In this document: positions 1 through 7,926 of the stretch, piece by piece
Position numbering within the stretch: position 1 is the stretch's first letter
How the letters are laid out: every line of letters starts with the position of its first letter
Origin: Candidatus Paceibacterota bacterium
GTDB lineage: Bacteria; Verrucomicrobiota; Verrucomicrobiia; Limisphaerales; UBA8199
Length of the DNA: 64,000 bases
Reading direction: 5' to 3'
NCBI GenBank assembly: GCA_035452965.1
Contig: DAOTCE010000021.1
Coordinates: 1-64,000 of the forward strand
Notes under the pieces: generated by a model
What the model saw: the letters and a program-made list of their open reading frames with translations, nothing else
What the model was told of the DNA's origin: nothing
The model's database searches: none
Program-made: the position numbers and the translations under genes

Positions 1-49
1 GTGCATTGGACTCTAACCAACTAGTCAGTGCGCCCTGCCGGGCGCACCC

Positions 50-81
50 AAAAAAAATGCCGCCCTGCGGACAGGGCGGCA
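50..81 (-). terminator. Intrinsic terminator of the secretin gene
   Basis: Read on the minus strand, a perfect 9-10 bp GC-rich stem (arms at 58-67 and 72-81, loop of four) is followed at once by a run of eight T (the A run at 50-57). It lies about 20 bases past the secretin stop codon. This is a textbook Rho-independent terminator, so the secretin is the last gene of its transcription unit. A second 8-bp hairpin (arms 28-35 and 40-47) sits just beyond it and has no T run of its own. Confidence 0.88.
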
Positions 82-100
82 TGGTGAGAAAGAGCGGAGG

Positions 101-1906
101 TTACTTCTTCGCCAAAGCACTCTCGTCTTTGAACCCAGTAGCCGCGGCTTGCTTCTTACTCCAATCCTTCGGCTTGCCGCTGTCCCAGGCCGACCAGTCC
201 TCTTCCAGGGTGTCCTTTTCCGGCACGGGCCGATTCAAGAAGGGCGCCTTCGTCGGCTGATAGTCCTGATCTTTAACAATCGTGGGCGTGATGAAGAGAA
301 CGAGATCGGTCTTTGACCGATCCTTGGAATCATGCCGGAAAAGGTATCCCAGCACCGGGATGTCACCGAGGAGCGGAACCTTGGTGTTTGCCTGATTGAT
401 TTGGTCCTGAATCAGACCGCCCATGACCAGCGAGTTGCCGCTGGGGATCATCACGTGCGTGGTCAGATTGCGCGTAAGGAAGGAGTCCACTTCGTTGTCA
501 ACGCCCGCGATGGTGGACGTGAACGAGGGACCGAGTTTCGTGATAGATGGGGTGACGGTTAGATTGACATAGTCATTGGCCGAAATGCGGGGGGTCACTT
601 CGAGGCGAATGGTCAGGTTCGAATACGTGATCTGCGAACCACCGGTCGTGTTCGCCGTGCCCGCCGAGACATTCACGATGGGATAGAGCATGCCGACCTC
701 GACGGTGGCTTTTTCGTTGTCCAGCGTGACAGATCGTGGAGAGGAGATTTCTCTCACTTCGGAGTATGTATTGAGGAAGGAGATGATCGCGCTGACGCCG
801 TCAGCGTTGAGAAACGCCATGGACGGGTTGAAGACGCTGCCTTGACTGAGGTTCATCAGGAGCTTTGTTGGGCTATCCAACAAGGCGCCGGGCGCCGGTG
901 CACTTTCGATCGGAGTTAACGGTAATGATTCGCCTCCAGGTGCGCGCGTGAACCCGTTATTGCCCATCGTAACGCGCTGAGCCTCCAGAGTGCTGGCCCA
1001 ATCAACTCCTTTCATCGTCTTGGGATTCACGGTCGTCTCCAGGATTCTCGCTTCAATCAGCACTTGCCTGGTGATGGTGTCGAGACGGGTGACGAGCTCG
1101 TCCACAGCCACAAGCTCAGGTTCCGTCGCCACCACAACCAACTGGCTGGTGCGGACATCCGGCATGACTTTGCTGCGCTTATCGGTCAGAATGCTCTGCG
1201 CCGCGGCGACTACGTTCGAGGGAGGAGCGTACTTGAGCTGGATGATCTTCGTAAAGAGCGGGGGCGGCGCGGCCGGATCTTTGACCGTGACGCGGGCGAT
1301 CTTGCTCTTGGGATCATCCACTAATTGCAGGGTGTAGTTGTTGAGCAAGGCGTTGAGTGCCTGCTCGGCGGTGACATTCTCCCAGCGAATGGTCACGGAG
1401 GGCTGCGGTGTCACTTTGCCATCGGGTCCTACCTGGCCGAAGCCGATCTTCGGATCAAGCACATAGTTGATTTCGGCCTGGCGGGCGAGGTTGCGGATGG
1501 CGTCGGTCAGCGGCACATCCTCAATGGTGATGAGCGGGATCGGGGTGCCCGGACTGGTCTCGCTGGCGGCATCGGTGGCCGGTGCGGCGGGCTGAGCGGC
1601 ATCATTGGCCGCAACCGCCGGGGCGGCCGGGGCCGGCGTCGGGACCTCGGCTACGGGAGCTGGGGCCGGTGCCTCGGTCGCAGCCGGACTGCTGGCGGCG
1701 GCTGTCTCGGCGGCTGGCGCCGGTGCTGCCGCTGCGTCAGGCGTGGCCGCCGGCGCCGGAGGAGCGTCGGGCACTGCCGCGGGTGGGGCAGCATCGCTGG
1801 CTGGGGTGGCTGGTGCATCGCCGGTGGGCGAGGTGGTTTGGGCAAAGCCAGCCAAACTGCAGGCGACCATCCCAACGAACGTGAGGGCGAGGATTATACG
1901 TTTCAT
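101..1906 (-). CDS. Secretin family outer-membrane channel (GspD/PilQ type)
   Basis: This 601-residue protein should form the outer-membrane ring of a type II secretion or type IV pilus-like machine. It has a signal peptide (about residues 1-23) and then a roughly 100-residue Ala/Pro-rich linker. A short STN/N0-like domain follows (about 125-200), then one N1-type domain, then the secretin beta-barrel domain (about 275-548). The signature VPLLGDIPVLGYLF is present near the end of the barrel, as is the closing strand LVLFITPTIV. It is shorter in the N-domains than classical GspD, with a single repeat module, so it is closer to PilQ-like or verrucomicrobial secretins. No good Shine-Dalgarno precedes the ATG. 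The partner genes are not in this window. Confidence 0.88.
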   Translation of the reverse strand: MKRIILALTFVGMVACSLAGFAQTTSPTGDAPATPASDAAPPAAVPDAPPAPAATPDAAAAPAPAAETAAASSPAATEAPAPAPVAEVPTPAPAAPAVAANDAAQPAAPATDAASETSPGTPIPLITIEDVPLTDAIRNLARQAEINYVLDPKIGFGQVGPDGKVTPQPSVTIRWENVTAEQALNALLNNYTLQLVDDPKSKIARVTVKDPAAPPPLFTKIIQLKYAPPSNVVAAAQSILTDKRSKVMPDVRTSQLVVVATEPELVAVDELVTRLDTITRQVLIEARILETTVNPKTMKGVDWASTLEAQRVTMGNNGFTRAPGGESLPLTPIESAPAPGALLDSPTKLLMNLSQGSVFNPSMAFLNADGVSAIISFLNTYSEVREISSPRSVTLDNEKATVEVGMLYPIVNVSAGTANTTGGSQITYSNLTIRLEVTPRISANDYVNLTVTPSITKLGPSFTSTIAGVDNEVDSFLTRNLTTHVMIPSGNSLVMGGLIQDQINQANTKVPLLGDIPVLGYLFRHDSKDRSKTDLVLFITPTIVKDQDYQPTKAPFLNRPVPEKDTLEEDWSAWDSGKPKDWSKKQAAATGFKDESALAKK

Positions 1907-2346
1907 GTAATTAAATTAGTTTTGCTTGCGACCGGACCATGACACATTGCTGTTTCATTGCCGCACCTTTGAGCAGTCATAGTGCCAATAGCCCAAATAC
2001 CGGGAGGACTCCACGATACGGGCCTGAAAATGCCCACTGATCGGAAAAGGCTGTCTACCATTGAGACAACAAATGAAACGCTAAGCCAGCACGGGCCGCA
2101 AAAGGACTCCCTGCCCCAAGGGGAGTCCCATAATGATGCTGGGCCATGCCGATCCGCCAATGCGGCCAATGCCTCCCAGGGGGTGAGGTTGCTGTTGAAT
2201 TAATGCACGTGGCTGTCTCATTTTCTGGCGCCAACCGAGGCCGGGCAGCTTGCATTCCGTCAATCCGGCGGCATCTTAATGGGAACAGAGCGTTCCGGCG
2301 CCAGGCCGGATGCGCGACATACTTGGGAATGGAAGACAAAAAACCT
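1907..2346. other. Intergenic region between secretin and DUF5069 gene
   Basis: This 440-base divergent spacer must hold promoters for both flanking genes, but I could not identify convincing -35/-10 pairs. Its clearest element is an 8-bp stem-loop at 2104-2128. On the minus strand this is followed by four T and sits about 200 bases upstream of the secretin start, so it could act as an attenuator or an orphan terminator. The bases next to the secretin ATG are AT-rich. No supported gene or RNA is visible. Confidence 0.5.
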
Positions 2347-2799
2347 ATGGCTCTAAAGAATGCTCCAGATCTGACTCAACGTCCGCCGCGCAGCCCGCGC
2401 GTGCGGTTAGGCGGCTACGTCATCTTGCCGCGCATGCTGGACAAAGGCCGCGCGACGGTTGCCGGCCGGAATGGCGAATACAATTACGCCTGTCCGGTTG
2501 ACCAGCGTTTCCTGGATTTCGTGGGTGTCAAGGCCGGGGCGGTCAAGCGGCAGCTTGCGGCGGGCAAGAGTGACGGCGAGGTCCTTGCCTGGATTCAAAA
2601 GCACGCCCAGCACAAGCGCACAGAACCCGAAATCCGAATGTGGTCGGCCTGTCAGGAACAACGGGCGCCCGCCGATACCGAATCACGCGAGTTCTTCCAC
2701 AAGGTGCACAGCAAGATTGCGCCCAAACGCGAGGACATCTCGACTTGGTTTGACTTGCTGGACCTGGATGACCACGTGACGTTCGGCGGCATGGCGTAA
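2347..2799 (+). CDS. DUF5069 domain-containing protein
   Basis: This is a 150-residue soluble protein of unknown function. The N-terminal stretch with DLTQRPPRSPRVRLGGY and LPRMLDKGRA is characteristic of the DUF5069 family, which I associate with Verrucomicrobia and Planctomycetes. I chose the ATG at 2347 because GGAAGA lies about 10 bases upstream and the conserved domain begins directly after it. An in-frame ATG at 2329 would add six residues. The longer open frame upstream has no family-like sequence. The gene is convergent with the GreA-like gene, 41 bases away. Confidence 0.75.
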   Translation: MALKNAPDLTQRPPRSPRVRLGGYVILPRMLDKGRATVAGRNGEYNYACPVDQRFLDFVGVKAGAVKRQLAAGKSDGEVLAWIQKHAQHKRTEPEIRMWSACQEQRAPADTESREFFHKVHSKIAPKREDISTWFDLLDLDDHVTFGGMA

Positions 2800-2840
2800 C
2801 CTCTCGCGACGCCAGCGCTGACCCGCCGCGCAGCGGCCAA

Positions 2841-4718
2841 TCACGCCACGCTGGCGGTTTCCGCGCCGGCCTGACTCCCGACCGGGGGCGGGGCTGCCGG
2901 CGCCGTTACGTACGGCTCAATCGAGTCGAGGCGATGACGGTGCACGACTTCGTGGACTTCGAACTCGACTTCGTCGCCGACTTTGTGCCCGAGTAGCGCC
3001 TGGGCCATTGGCGAAAGGTAGCTCACGACCTCCTTATCCGGTTCGGAATCCCAGGCGCCGAGGATTACAATCCGCTCCGGCTGGCCAGTCACCAAATCGG
3101 TGGCGCGCACCACGGTGCCGACGCCCGCCACGTCCGTCCTCACCCCGGCAAAGTCCGTGCCGCGGGCCCGGACCAGCTCCGTTTCCAGGTCCGCCTTCCG
3201 GCGCATGAGCAGCTTCTGCATTTCCTTGGCGGCCTTGTATTCATGGTTCTCGCTCAAGTCACCGTAGCTGCGTGCCAGGGCGATTTCCTTGGAATTGGCC
3301 GGGATCTTCTTTTCCACCAGCTCGCGGTATTCGCACTTGCGCCGCTCCAGGCTGGCCCAGGAAACCATCAGCGTGGCCTCCTGCCGGGGTTGTTCGCCCG
3401 AGATGAGCACCTGGATCGCCGGATAGCTTTTCACGATGCGGGCCAGGAGCGAACGCTTGTCCATGTCGTCAAATGAAGGCGAGAGCTGCAATGCTCGCGT
3501 CAGGTCTTTGATGACTTCCAGGTCGGCTGAGCCGATCAGCTCCACCAGCAGCTCGTGGTCGTCGAGAATGTAATCCCGCAGGCGGTTGGAGCGCCGCTCG
3601 TTGAACTGATCGCGTTCCATAGCGGTGAGCATGGCGCGGAAGACCTCCGGGCCGAGGATGTCGGCGAAAGAATCGTCCCGGTCTTTTGCCAGCCACAACA
3701 GCAACTCGCTGCTGGCGTTGTGCTGGCTGATGAGCCGCGCCACGGTGTCCTTGAGCTGCTGCATCTGGCCGGTCTCAATCAGGAGGCCGGCCAGCTCGCG
3801 GCAGAGCCTCGCTGGGACGGTGTTCAGCCCTGTCCGCACCGCGTCATGCCAGTGCTCGGGGTTGGCCGCCTTGAAGGACTCCAGCGCCCGGCGATGCTTG
3901 GAGGATGGAAGTTGCTCCAGCAATGGACCGAACTGCGCGTCTTGAGTCCAAATCGTCTGCGCGGTGACCTCCCCTTCGCCGGGCGGCAGCCCCGTCGCCC
4001 CCCGGAGATCGTCCCGGGCAAAGATAGCTTCGAGCGCCACGGCGGGCTGGGTGCGCTGGTAGCTGGGGATTTCAACATTCAGCAAGGCCACAACTTCCCT
4101 GCCGGCAGCGGTCTTGTCGGCCAGATCGTCCACGTTTCTGAGCAGCTCGGTGGCGACGGCAACTCGGGCCTTCAACCCTTTGGCCGTGCGGAATCCCTCC
4201 ATCAACCGATCCTGCAGTGAGACTTCCTGGACCTGGTAAATCACGGGCAGGCTCTTCTTGAGCGGAACCTGGAAATGGCCATCCTTCTTCAATTCGCGCC
4301 GGGCCAATTCCCACCACTTCTTCCAATCCATGCCAATGACATCGGGCACCAGCGCGTGTTGAATCTGGTCCACCGTGGCTTTGCCGCCGTAGCTGGTCAC
4401 CACCAGCTTGACCAGTTCCAATGGCTGCGCGGCCGCCATCTGCCGCAGGGCCGCCGGGTCCGATGCCTTGCGCGCGAGGATGTGATCTCTGGGTATCGGC
4501 TTGAGCGACTCGGCGGCAAAAGCCAGGTCCATCGTGTGGTCGGCCTTGTTGTCGAAGTCAATCGTGAACCGTCCAAAGACGGGATCCATCGTCTTGATTC
4601 GCCCAAAACCCCAGCTCCGGTGCATGCAGAAACCCGTGGTGGTCAGTTGCACCAGCGGTTCGATGTGGTGCCGCTCCAATTTCCCCGCCGCCGCCATTTT
4701 CTCGAATTCTTCTCTCAT
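2841..4718 (-). CDS. greA: GreA/GreB-type transcript cleavage factor with long N-terminal extension
   Basis: This 625-residue protein carries a GreA module only in its last 170 or so residues. A coiled coil contains the tip motif GDLSENHEY, with the acidic residues that GreA inserts into the RNA polymerase secondary channel. The FKBP-like C-terminal domain follows (VGDEVEFEVHEVVHR). Canonical GreA is about 158 residues. The extra 450 or so N-terminal residues start with a small beta-rich region (SWGFGRIKTMDPVFGRFTIDF) followed by mostly helical sequence. Chlamydial GreA is similarly long, so the architecture looks like a PVC-group trait. The expected role is rescue of backtracked RNA polymerase; what the extension does is unknown. 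The gene is divergent from rsmB with only about 50 bases between them. Confidence 0.85.
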   Translation of the reverse strand: MREEFEKMAAAGKLERHHIEPLVQLTTTGFCMHRSWGFGRIKTMDPVFGRFTIDFDNKADHTMDLAFAAESLKPIPRDHILARKASDPAALRQMAAAQPLELVKLVVTSYGGKATVDQIQHALVPDVIGMDWKKWWELARRELKKDGHFQVPLKKSLPVIYQVQEVSLQDRLMEGFRTAKGLKARVAVATELLRNVDDLADKTAAGREVVALLNVEIPSYQRTQPAVALEAIFARDDLRGATGLPPGEGEVTAQTIWTQDAQFGPLLEQLPSSKHRRALESFKAANPEHWHDAVRTGLNTVPARLCRELAGLLIETGQMQQLKDTVARLISQHNASSELLLWLAKDRDDSFADILGPEVFRAMLTAMERDQFNERRSNRLRDYILDDHELLVELIGSADLEVIKDLTRALQLSPSFDDMDKRSLLARIVKSYPAIQVLISGEQPRQEATLMVSWASLERRKCEYRELVEKKIPANSKEIALARSYGDLSENHEYKAAKEMQKLLMRRKADLETELVRARGTDFAGVRTDVAGVGTVVRATDLVTGQPERIVILGAWDSEPDKEVVSYLSPMAQALLGHKVGDEVEFEVHEVVHRHRLDSIEPYVTAPAAPPPVGSQAGAETASVA

Positions 4719-4769
4719 AAAGTATCTTAACGCTCGCGTCCCTTGAGCGGAATCGCTCTATTAAAGGCC

Positions 4770-6062
4770 GTGAGCGCCGGAAAACCAAGAGAAATTGCAC
4801 TGCGCATCCTGCAACGGGGCGCGGACGGGGATTTCCTCGAGAACCGTCTGGCGGCGGCGCTGGCCCAAAGCCCGCTTTCCCCGCCTGACCGCCACCTGTG
4901 CCAGGAACTGGCCTATGGAATCACCCGCTGGCAGGCGACCTTGGACTGGCTGATCGCTCGCAAGACGGCGGGGCGCGCGCAGAAACCAAAGCTGCAATCT
5001 CTCCTGCGACTAGGTCTCTACCAGATCTTCTGGCTCGACCGCATCCCCAACCACGCCGCCGTGCACGAAACGGTTGAATTGGCTAAACACGAGGGCTTCC
5101 ACACTCAAGCGGGATTCATCAATGCCTTGTTGCGCGGATACTTGCGCGAGTTCGATGCCACCGCCCGCCTGCTGGCCGAGCTGAAGACGCAACAGCCTCA
5201 TCTGGGCTATTCCCACCCCGAATGGCTGGCGAGGCGCTGGCACGAGCGCTGGGGCGCTGACCGCGCGGCCCAGCTCATGGAATGGAATAATCAGCCCCCG
5301 AAAACGTTCGCTCGCGTCAATACCCTGAAAGCGGACCCTGGCAAGCTCCTGACCCAGTGGCGCGACGAAGGTGTGGAGTATGATTTCTTCCGCCGGGATT
5401 GGCTGGAGGAGAACCTGGTCTTCGAGCTCAAATCGCATCCGCCACTGAGCCGGCTGCCCAGCTTCCAGCAAGGTCAGTTCTATGTGCAGGACCCCAGCAC
5501 CCTGCTGGCGGTGCGGGAACTGGACCCGCAGTCCGGCGAAAACGTGCTCGACCTCTGCGCCGCGCCCGGTGGGAAACTGACCGCCATTGCCCAGTTCATG
5601 CACAACGAGGGCCGCCTCGTCGCCCACGATACGGGTCCCGAACGGCTGGAGTTGATTCACCAGAACTGCGCCCGCCTGGGTGTGACCTGCGTTGAGACCC
5701 TTATCCCCTCAACCCTCAATGCCCAACCCCCAGCCGGCTTCGACCGCATCCTTGTTGACGCGCCGTGTTCCAACACCGGAGTTATGCGGCGCCGAATTGA
5801 CCTGCGTTGGCGGATTCGCCCCGAGGAACTCGGGCGCCTGCGGGCGATCCAACTGGAGCTGCTGCGCCAGGCAGCGCCACTTCTGAAACCAGGCGGCACG
5901 CTGGTTTACAGCACGTGCAGCCTGGAACCGGAGGAAAACAGCGATGTGGCACGGGAGTTCCTCGCGACCCACATTGAATTCAAACTCGAAAGGATGCGCG
6001 AGCTTTTACCTTTTGTGGAAGGCGTTGACGGGACTTGCGTAGCCCGAATGGTCAGGACCTGA
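4770..6062 (+). CDS. rsmB: 16S rRNA (cytosine-967-C5)-methyltransferase RsmB
   Basis: RsmB uses SAM to methylate C967 of 16S rRNA. The sequence shows an N-terminal NusB-like RNA-binding domain (EIALRILQRG, DRHLCQELAYGITRW) and a Rossmann methyltransferase domain. That domain has motif I DLCAAPGGK (about residue 261), motif IV VDAPCSNTGVMRR with its conserved Cys (about 329), and motif VI YSTCSLEPEEN with the nucleophilic Cys (about 380). Length is 430 residues, normal for the family. The start is uncertain: GTG at 4770 has AAAGG just upstream, and a TTG at 4743 would add nine residues. There is no ATG in a suitable place. Confidence 0.9.
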   Translation: MSAGKPREIALRILQRGADGDFLENRLAAALAQSPLSPPDRHLCQELAYGITRWQATLDWLIARKTAGRAQKPKLQSLLRLGLYQIFWLDRIPNHAAVHETVELAKHEGFHTQAGFINALLRGYLREFDATARLLAELKTQQPHLGYSHPEWLARRWHERWGADRAAQLMEWNNQPPKTFARVNTLKADPGKLLTQWRDEGVEYDFFRRDWLEENLVFELKSHPPLSRLPSFQQGQFYVQDPSTLLAVRELDPQSGENVLDLCAAPGGKLTAIAQFMHNEGRLVAHDTGPERLELIHQNCARLGVTCVETLIPSTLNAQPPAGFDRILVDAPCSNTGVMRRRIDLRWRIRPEELGRLRAIQLELLRQAAPLLKPGGTLVYSTCSLEPEENSDVAREFLATHIEFKLERMRELLPFVEGVDGTCVARMVRT

Positions 6063-6428
6063 GAACGCCTCTCGTTAGCGGTTTGAAGCACAAAGCCACA
6101 ACCGGCATAGCTGCCTCGCCATCGCGGCAATACAGGCCTCCTGCCCTTGGTCCGCGACCCGCCACTGGGCGGCCCCTCCTCAAGCCAGGAGCTAGCACCA
6201 GTGCGTATCGGCACCATTAGACATGCTAAAACAGAGAGTCCAGATTCGCACAAAAAATGGAGAGGCTTTGGCAAGGCATGTTGAGAGTTCTTGGTCAAAT
6301 TCACCTTAATTGCTGCTGGATATGACGGAAAGTCGTCATACGCAACGGAAATCCGTCGGGAACGACGGAGAGTCGCTGCTTGCCCGGAAGTATGAGGCAG
6401 GCGCCGGTTGAGTTTGGCGGAGGCCTTT
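6063..6428. other. Intergenic region upstream of the hdr-mvh operon
   Basis: This 366-base spacer between rsmB and hdrC has no convincing gene. Long minus-strand open frames across it lack any recognisable protein. It holds three evenly spaced palindromic repeats at 6321-6375 (entered separately) and a small stem-loop with no T run near 6175-6192. Sequence around 6240-6320 is less GC-rich than its surroundings and is the likely promoter region, but no clean -35/-10 pair stands out. Confidence 0.45.
6321..6375. promoter_or_regulatory. Three tandem palindromic repeats with 20-bp period, candidate operator array for hdr-mvh
   Basis: The core ACGGA recurs at exactly 6325, 6345 and 6365, a 20-bp period or about two helical turns. 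Each copy is itself palindromic: TATGACG/CGTCATA arms at 6321-6340, ACGGA/TCCGT arms at 6345-6356, and CGAC/GTCG arms at 6363-6375. The array ends about 54 bases before the hdrC start. In-phase spacing on one DNA face is typical of cooperative transcription-factor sites. No regulator gene is adjacent, so the binding protein is unknown. Confidence 0.6.
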
Positions 6429-7016
6429 ATGATGGAAATACAACGCACAATTAAATACGACGCGGACCGGATCAAGGGCTTCGGCAAGGAGATCATGCGA
6501 GTGCCGGGATGCGAGCAATTGGAAAGCTGCATCCAGTGCGGCACTTGCTCGGGGGTGTGCCCATTGAGCATCTACATGGACTACACGCCTCGCCAGGTCA
6601 TGGCGCTCGCCCGGGGGGACTTCAAAAATGAAGTCCTCAAGAGTCACACCATTTGGCTGTGCGCGTCCTGTTATGCCTGCACCGTCGAATGCCCGCGCGA
6701 GATCCGCATCACGGATATCATGTATGAGCTTAAGCAGCGGGCCATCCAGGCGGGGATCTACCCCAAGCGCTTCCCGATCCCGGTGCTGGCACGCGAGTTT
6801 ACCGAAATGGTGAAAAAGCACGGCCGGATCACGGAAATGCTGCTGGTGATGAAGCTGTTTCTGAAAACAAATCCGTTTGCCGCCATGGGCAATTGGCGGA
6901 TGGGGATTGACTTGATGAAGACTGGGCGCCTGTCGCTGGCCACTGAGAAGATCAAGCAGCATGGTGACATTGCCCGCATGCTGGACGCGACTGACACCAA
7001 GAAAGGAGCCTGCTGA
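6429..7016 (+). CDS. hdrC: Heterodisulfide reductase subunit C-like iron-sulfur protein
   Basis: This 195-residue protein is the electron-relay subunit of an HdrABC complex. Two classical CX2CX2CX3CP motifs (residues 34-45 and 78-89) should each bind a [4Fe-4S] cluster that carries electrons from HdrA to HdrB. The start at 6429 is fixed by a strong GGAGG at 6419-6423; an ATG directly after it (6432) is equally possible. The cytosolic-type HdrC lacks membrane helices, unlike the membrane HdrE/DsrM systems. It is the first gene of the operon, and hdrB follows after one base. Confidence 0.9.
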   Translation: MMEIQRTIKYDADRIKGFGKEIMRVPGCEQLESCIQCGTCSGVCPLSIYMDYTPRQVMALARGDFKNEVLKSHTIWLCASCYACTVECPREIRITDIMYELKQRAIQAGIYPKRFPIPVLAREFTEMVKKHGRITEMLLVMKLFLKTNPFAAMGNWRMGIDLMKTGRLSLATEKIKQHGDIARMLDATDTKKGAC

Positions 7017-7017
7017 T

Positions 7018-7905
7018 ATGAAATACTCATATTTCCCCGGTTGTTCGCTCAAGGGCCTCGGTCGAGCTTACGAGGAATCCCTCCTGCCGGTCATGCAACA
7101 CCTGGGCGTCGATTTGGAGGAACTGGATGACTGGAACTGCTGCGGTGCGACCGCCTACATGGCGGTGGATGAGGCCAAGGCTTGCGTGCTGGCGGCCCGC
7201 AACCTCGCGCTGGCGGAGAAACAGGGAGGTCGCCCGATCATGGCGCCCTGCGCCGCCTGCTACCTTGTGCTCAACAAGACCAAGCACTACTTCCACGATT
7301 ACCCCGCTATGAAGGAAACCATGGACCGCGCGTTGGGTGCCGTGGGCCTGCATTACAGCGGCGATACACCGGTGCGCCATCCGCTGGACGTGCTCATCAA
7401 CGACGTCGGCCTGGAAGCCATCAGGCAGAAAGTGCGCAGACCTCTAAAGGGATTGAAGATCGCCCCTTATTATGGCTGTCAGCTCGTCCGGCCATACGCA
7501 ACTTTCGATGACCAGTACAATCCCACCACCATGGATCGCCTGCTCGAAGCGCTCGGGGCCACCATTGTGGGTTATCCCCTCAAGACCAAGTGCTGCGGCG
7601 GCAGCCTGACTGGCACAGTGCCCGAGGCGGGTATTCGGATGGTCTATATTCTCCTTAACGAAGCCAAGAAGCGCGGCGCAGATTGCCTGGCCACAGTCTG
7701 CCCGCTGTGCCAATTCAACCTGGACGGCTACCACGCGCCGGTAACCAGTCAGTATGGCCCCGTATTAGTGCCAACGGTCTATTTCACACAACTGATGGGG
7801 CTGGCTTTTGGGCTGCCCGAAGACGAACTGGGATTGAAGCGGGCGGCAATACCCTTCAAGTGGCGCCCTTCCGCCGCGGAAGCCTCCAAGCCCGTGGCCG
7901 CTTAA
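7018..7905 (+). CDS. hdrB: Heterodisulfide reductase subunit B-like protein (two CCG domains)
   Basis: This 295-residue catalytic-subunit homologue contains two cysteine-rich CCG domains. The first has Cys9, CCG at 41-43 and CAAC at 78-81; the second has a Cys near 154, CCG at 192-194 and CPLC at 228-231. In methanogen HdrB these motifs bind two noncubane [4Fe-4S] clusters that reduce the CoM-S-S-CoB disulfide. The natural acceptor in a bacterium without those coenzymes is unknown. Start ATG 7018 has AAAGGAG about 9 bases upstream inside the end of hdrC. An in-frame upstream extension overlapping hdrC is not needed. Confidence 0.9.
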   Translation: MKYSYFPGCSLKGLGRAYEESLLPVMQHLGVDLEELDDWNCCGATAYMAVDEAKACVLAARNLALAEKQGGRPIMAPCAACYLVLNKTKHYFHDYPAMKETMDRALGAVGLHYSGDTPVRHPLDVLINDVGLEAIRQKVRRPLKGLKIAPYYGCQLVRPYATFDDQYNPTTMDRLLEALGATIVGYPLKTKCCGGSLTGTVPEAGIRMVYILLNEAKKRGADCLATVCPLCQFNLDGYHAPVTSQYGPVLVPTVYFTQLMGLAFGLPEDELGLKRAAIPFKWRPSAAEASKPVAA

Positions 7906-7926
7906 TCGCAACTCAATGGATTTGAC

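Noticed and set aside
5906..6571. 221-codon minus-strand frame spanning the end of rsmB, the spacer and the start of hdrC
   Set aside because: Overlaps two real genes on the other strand and has no family-like sequence in the noncoding part.
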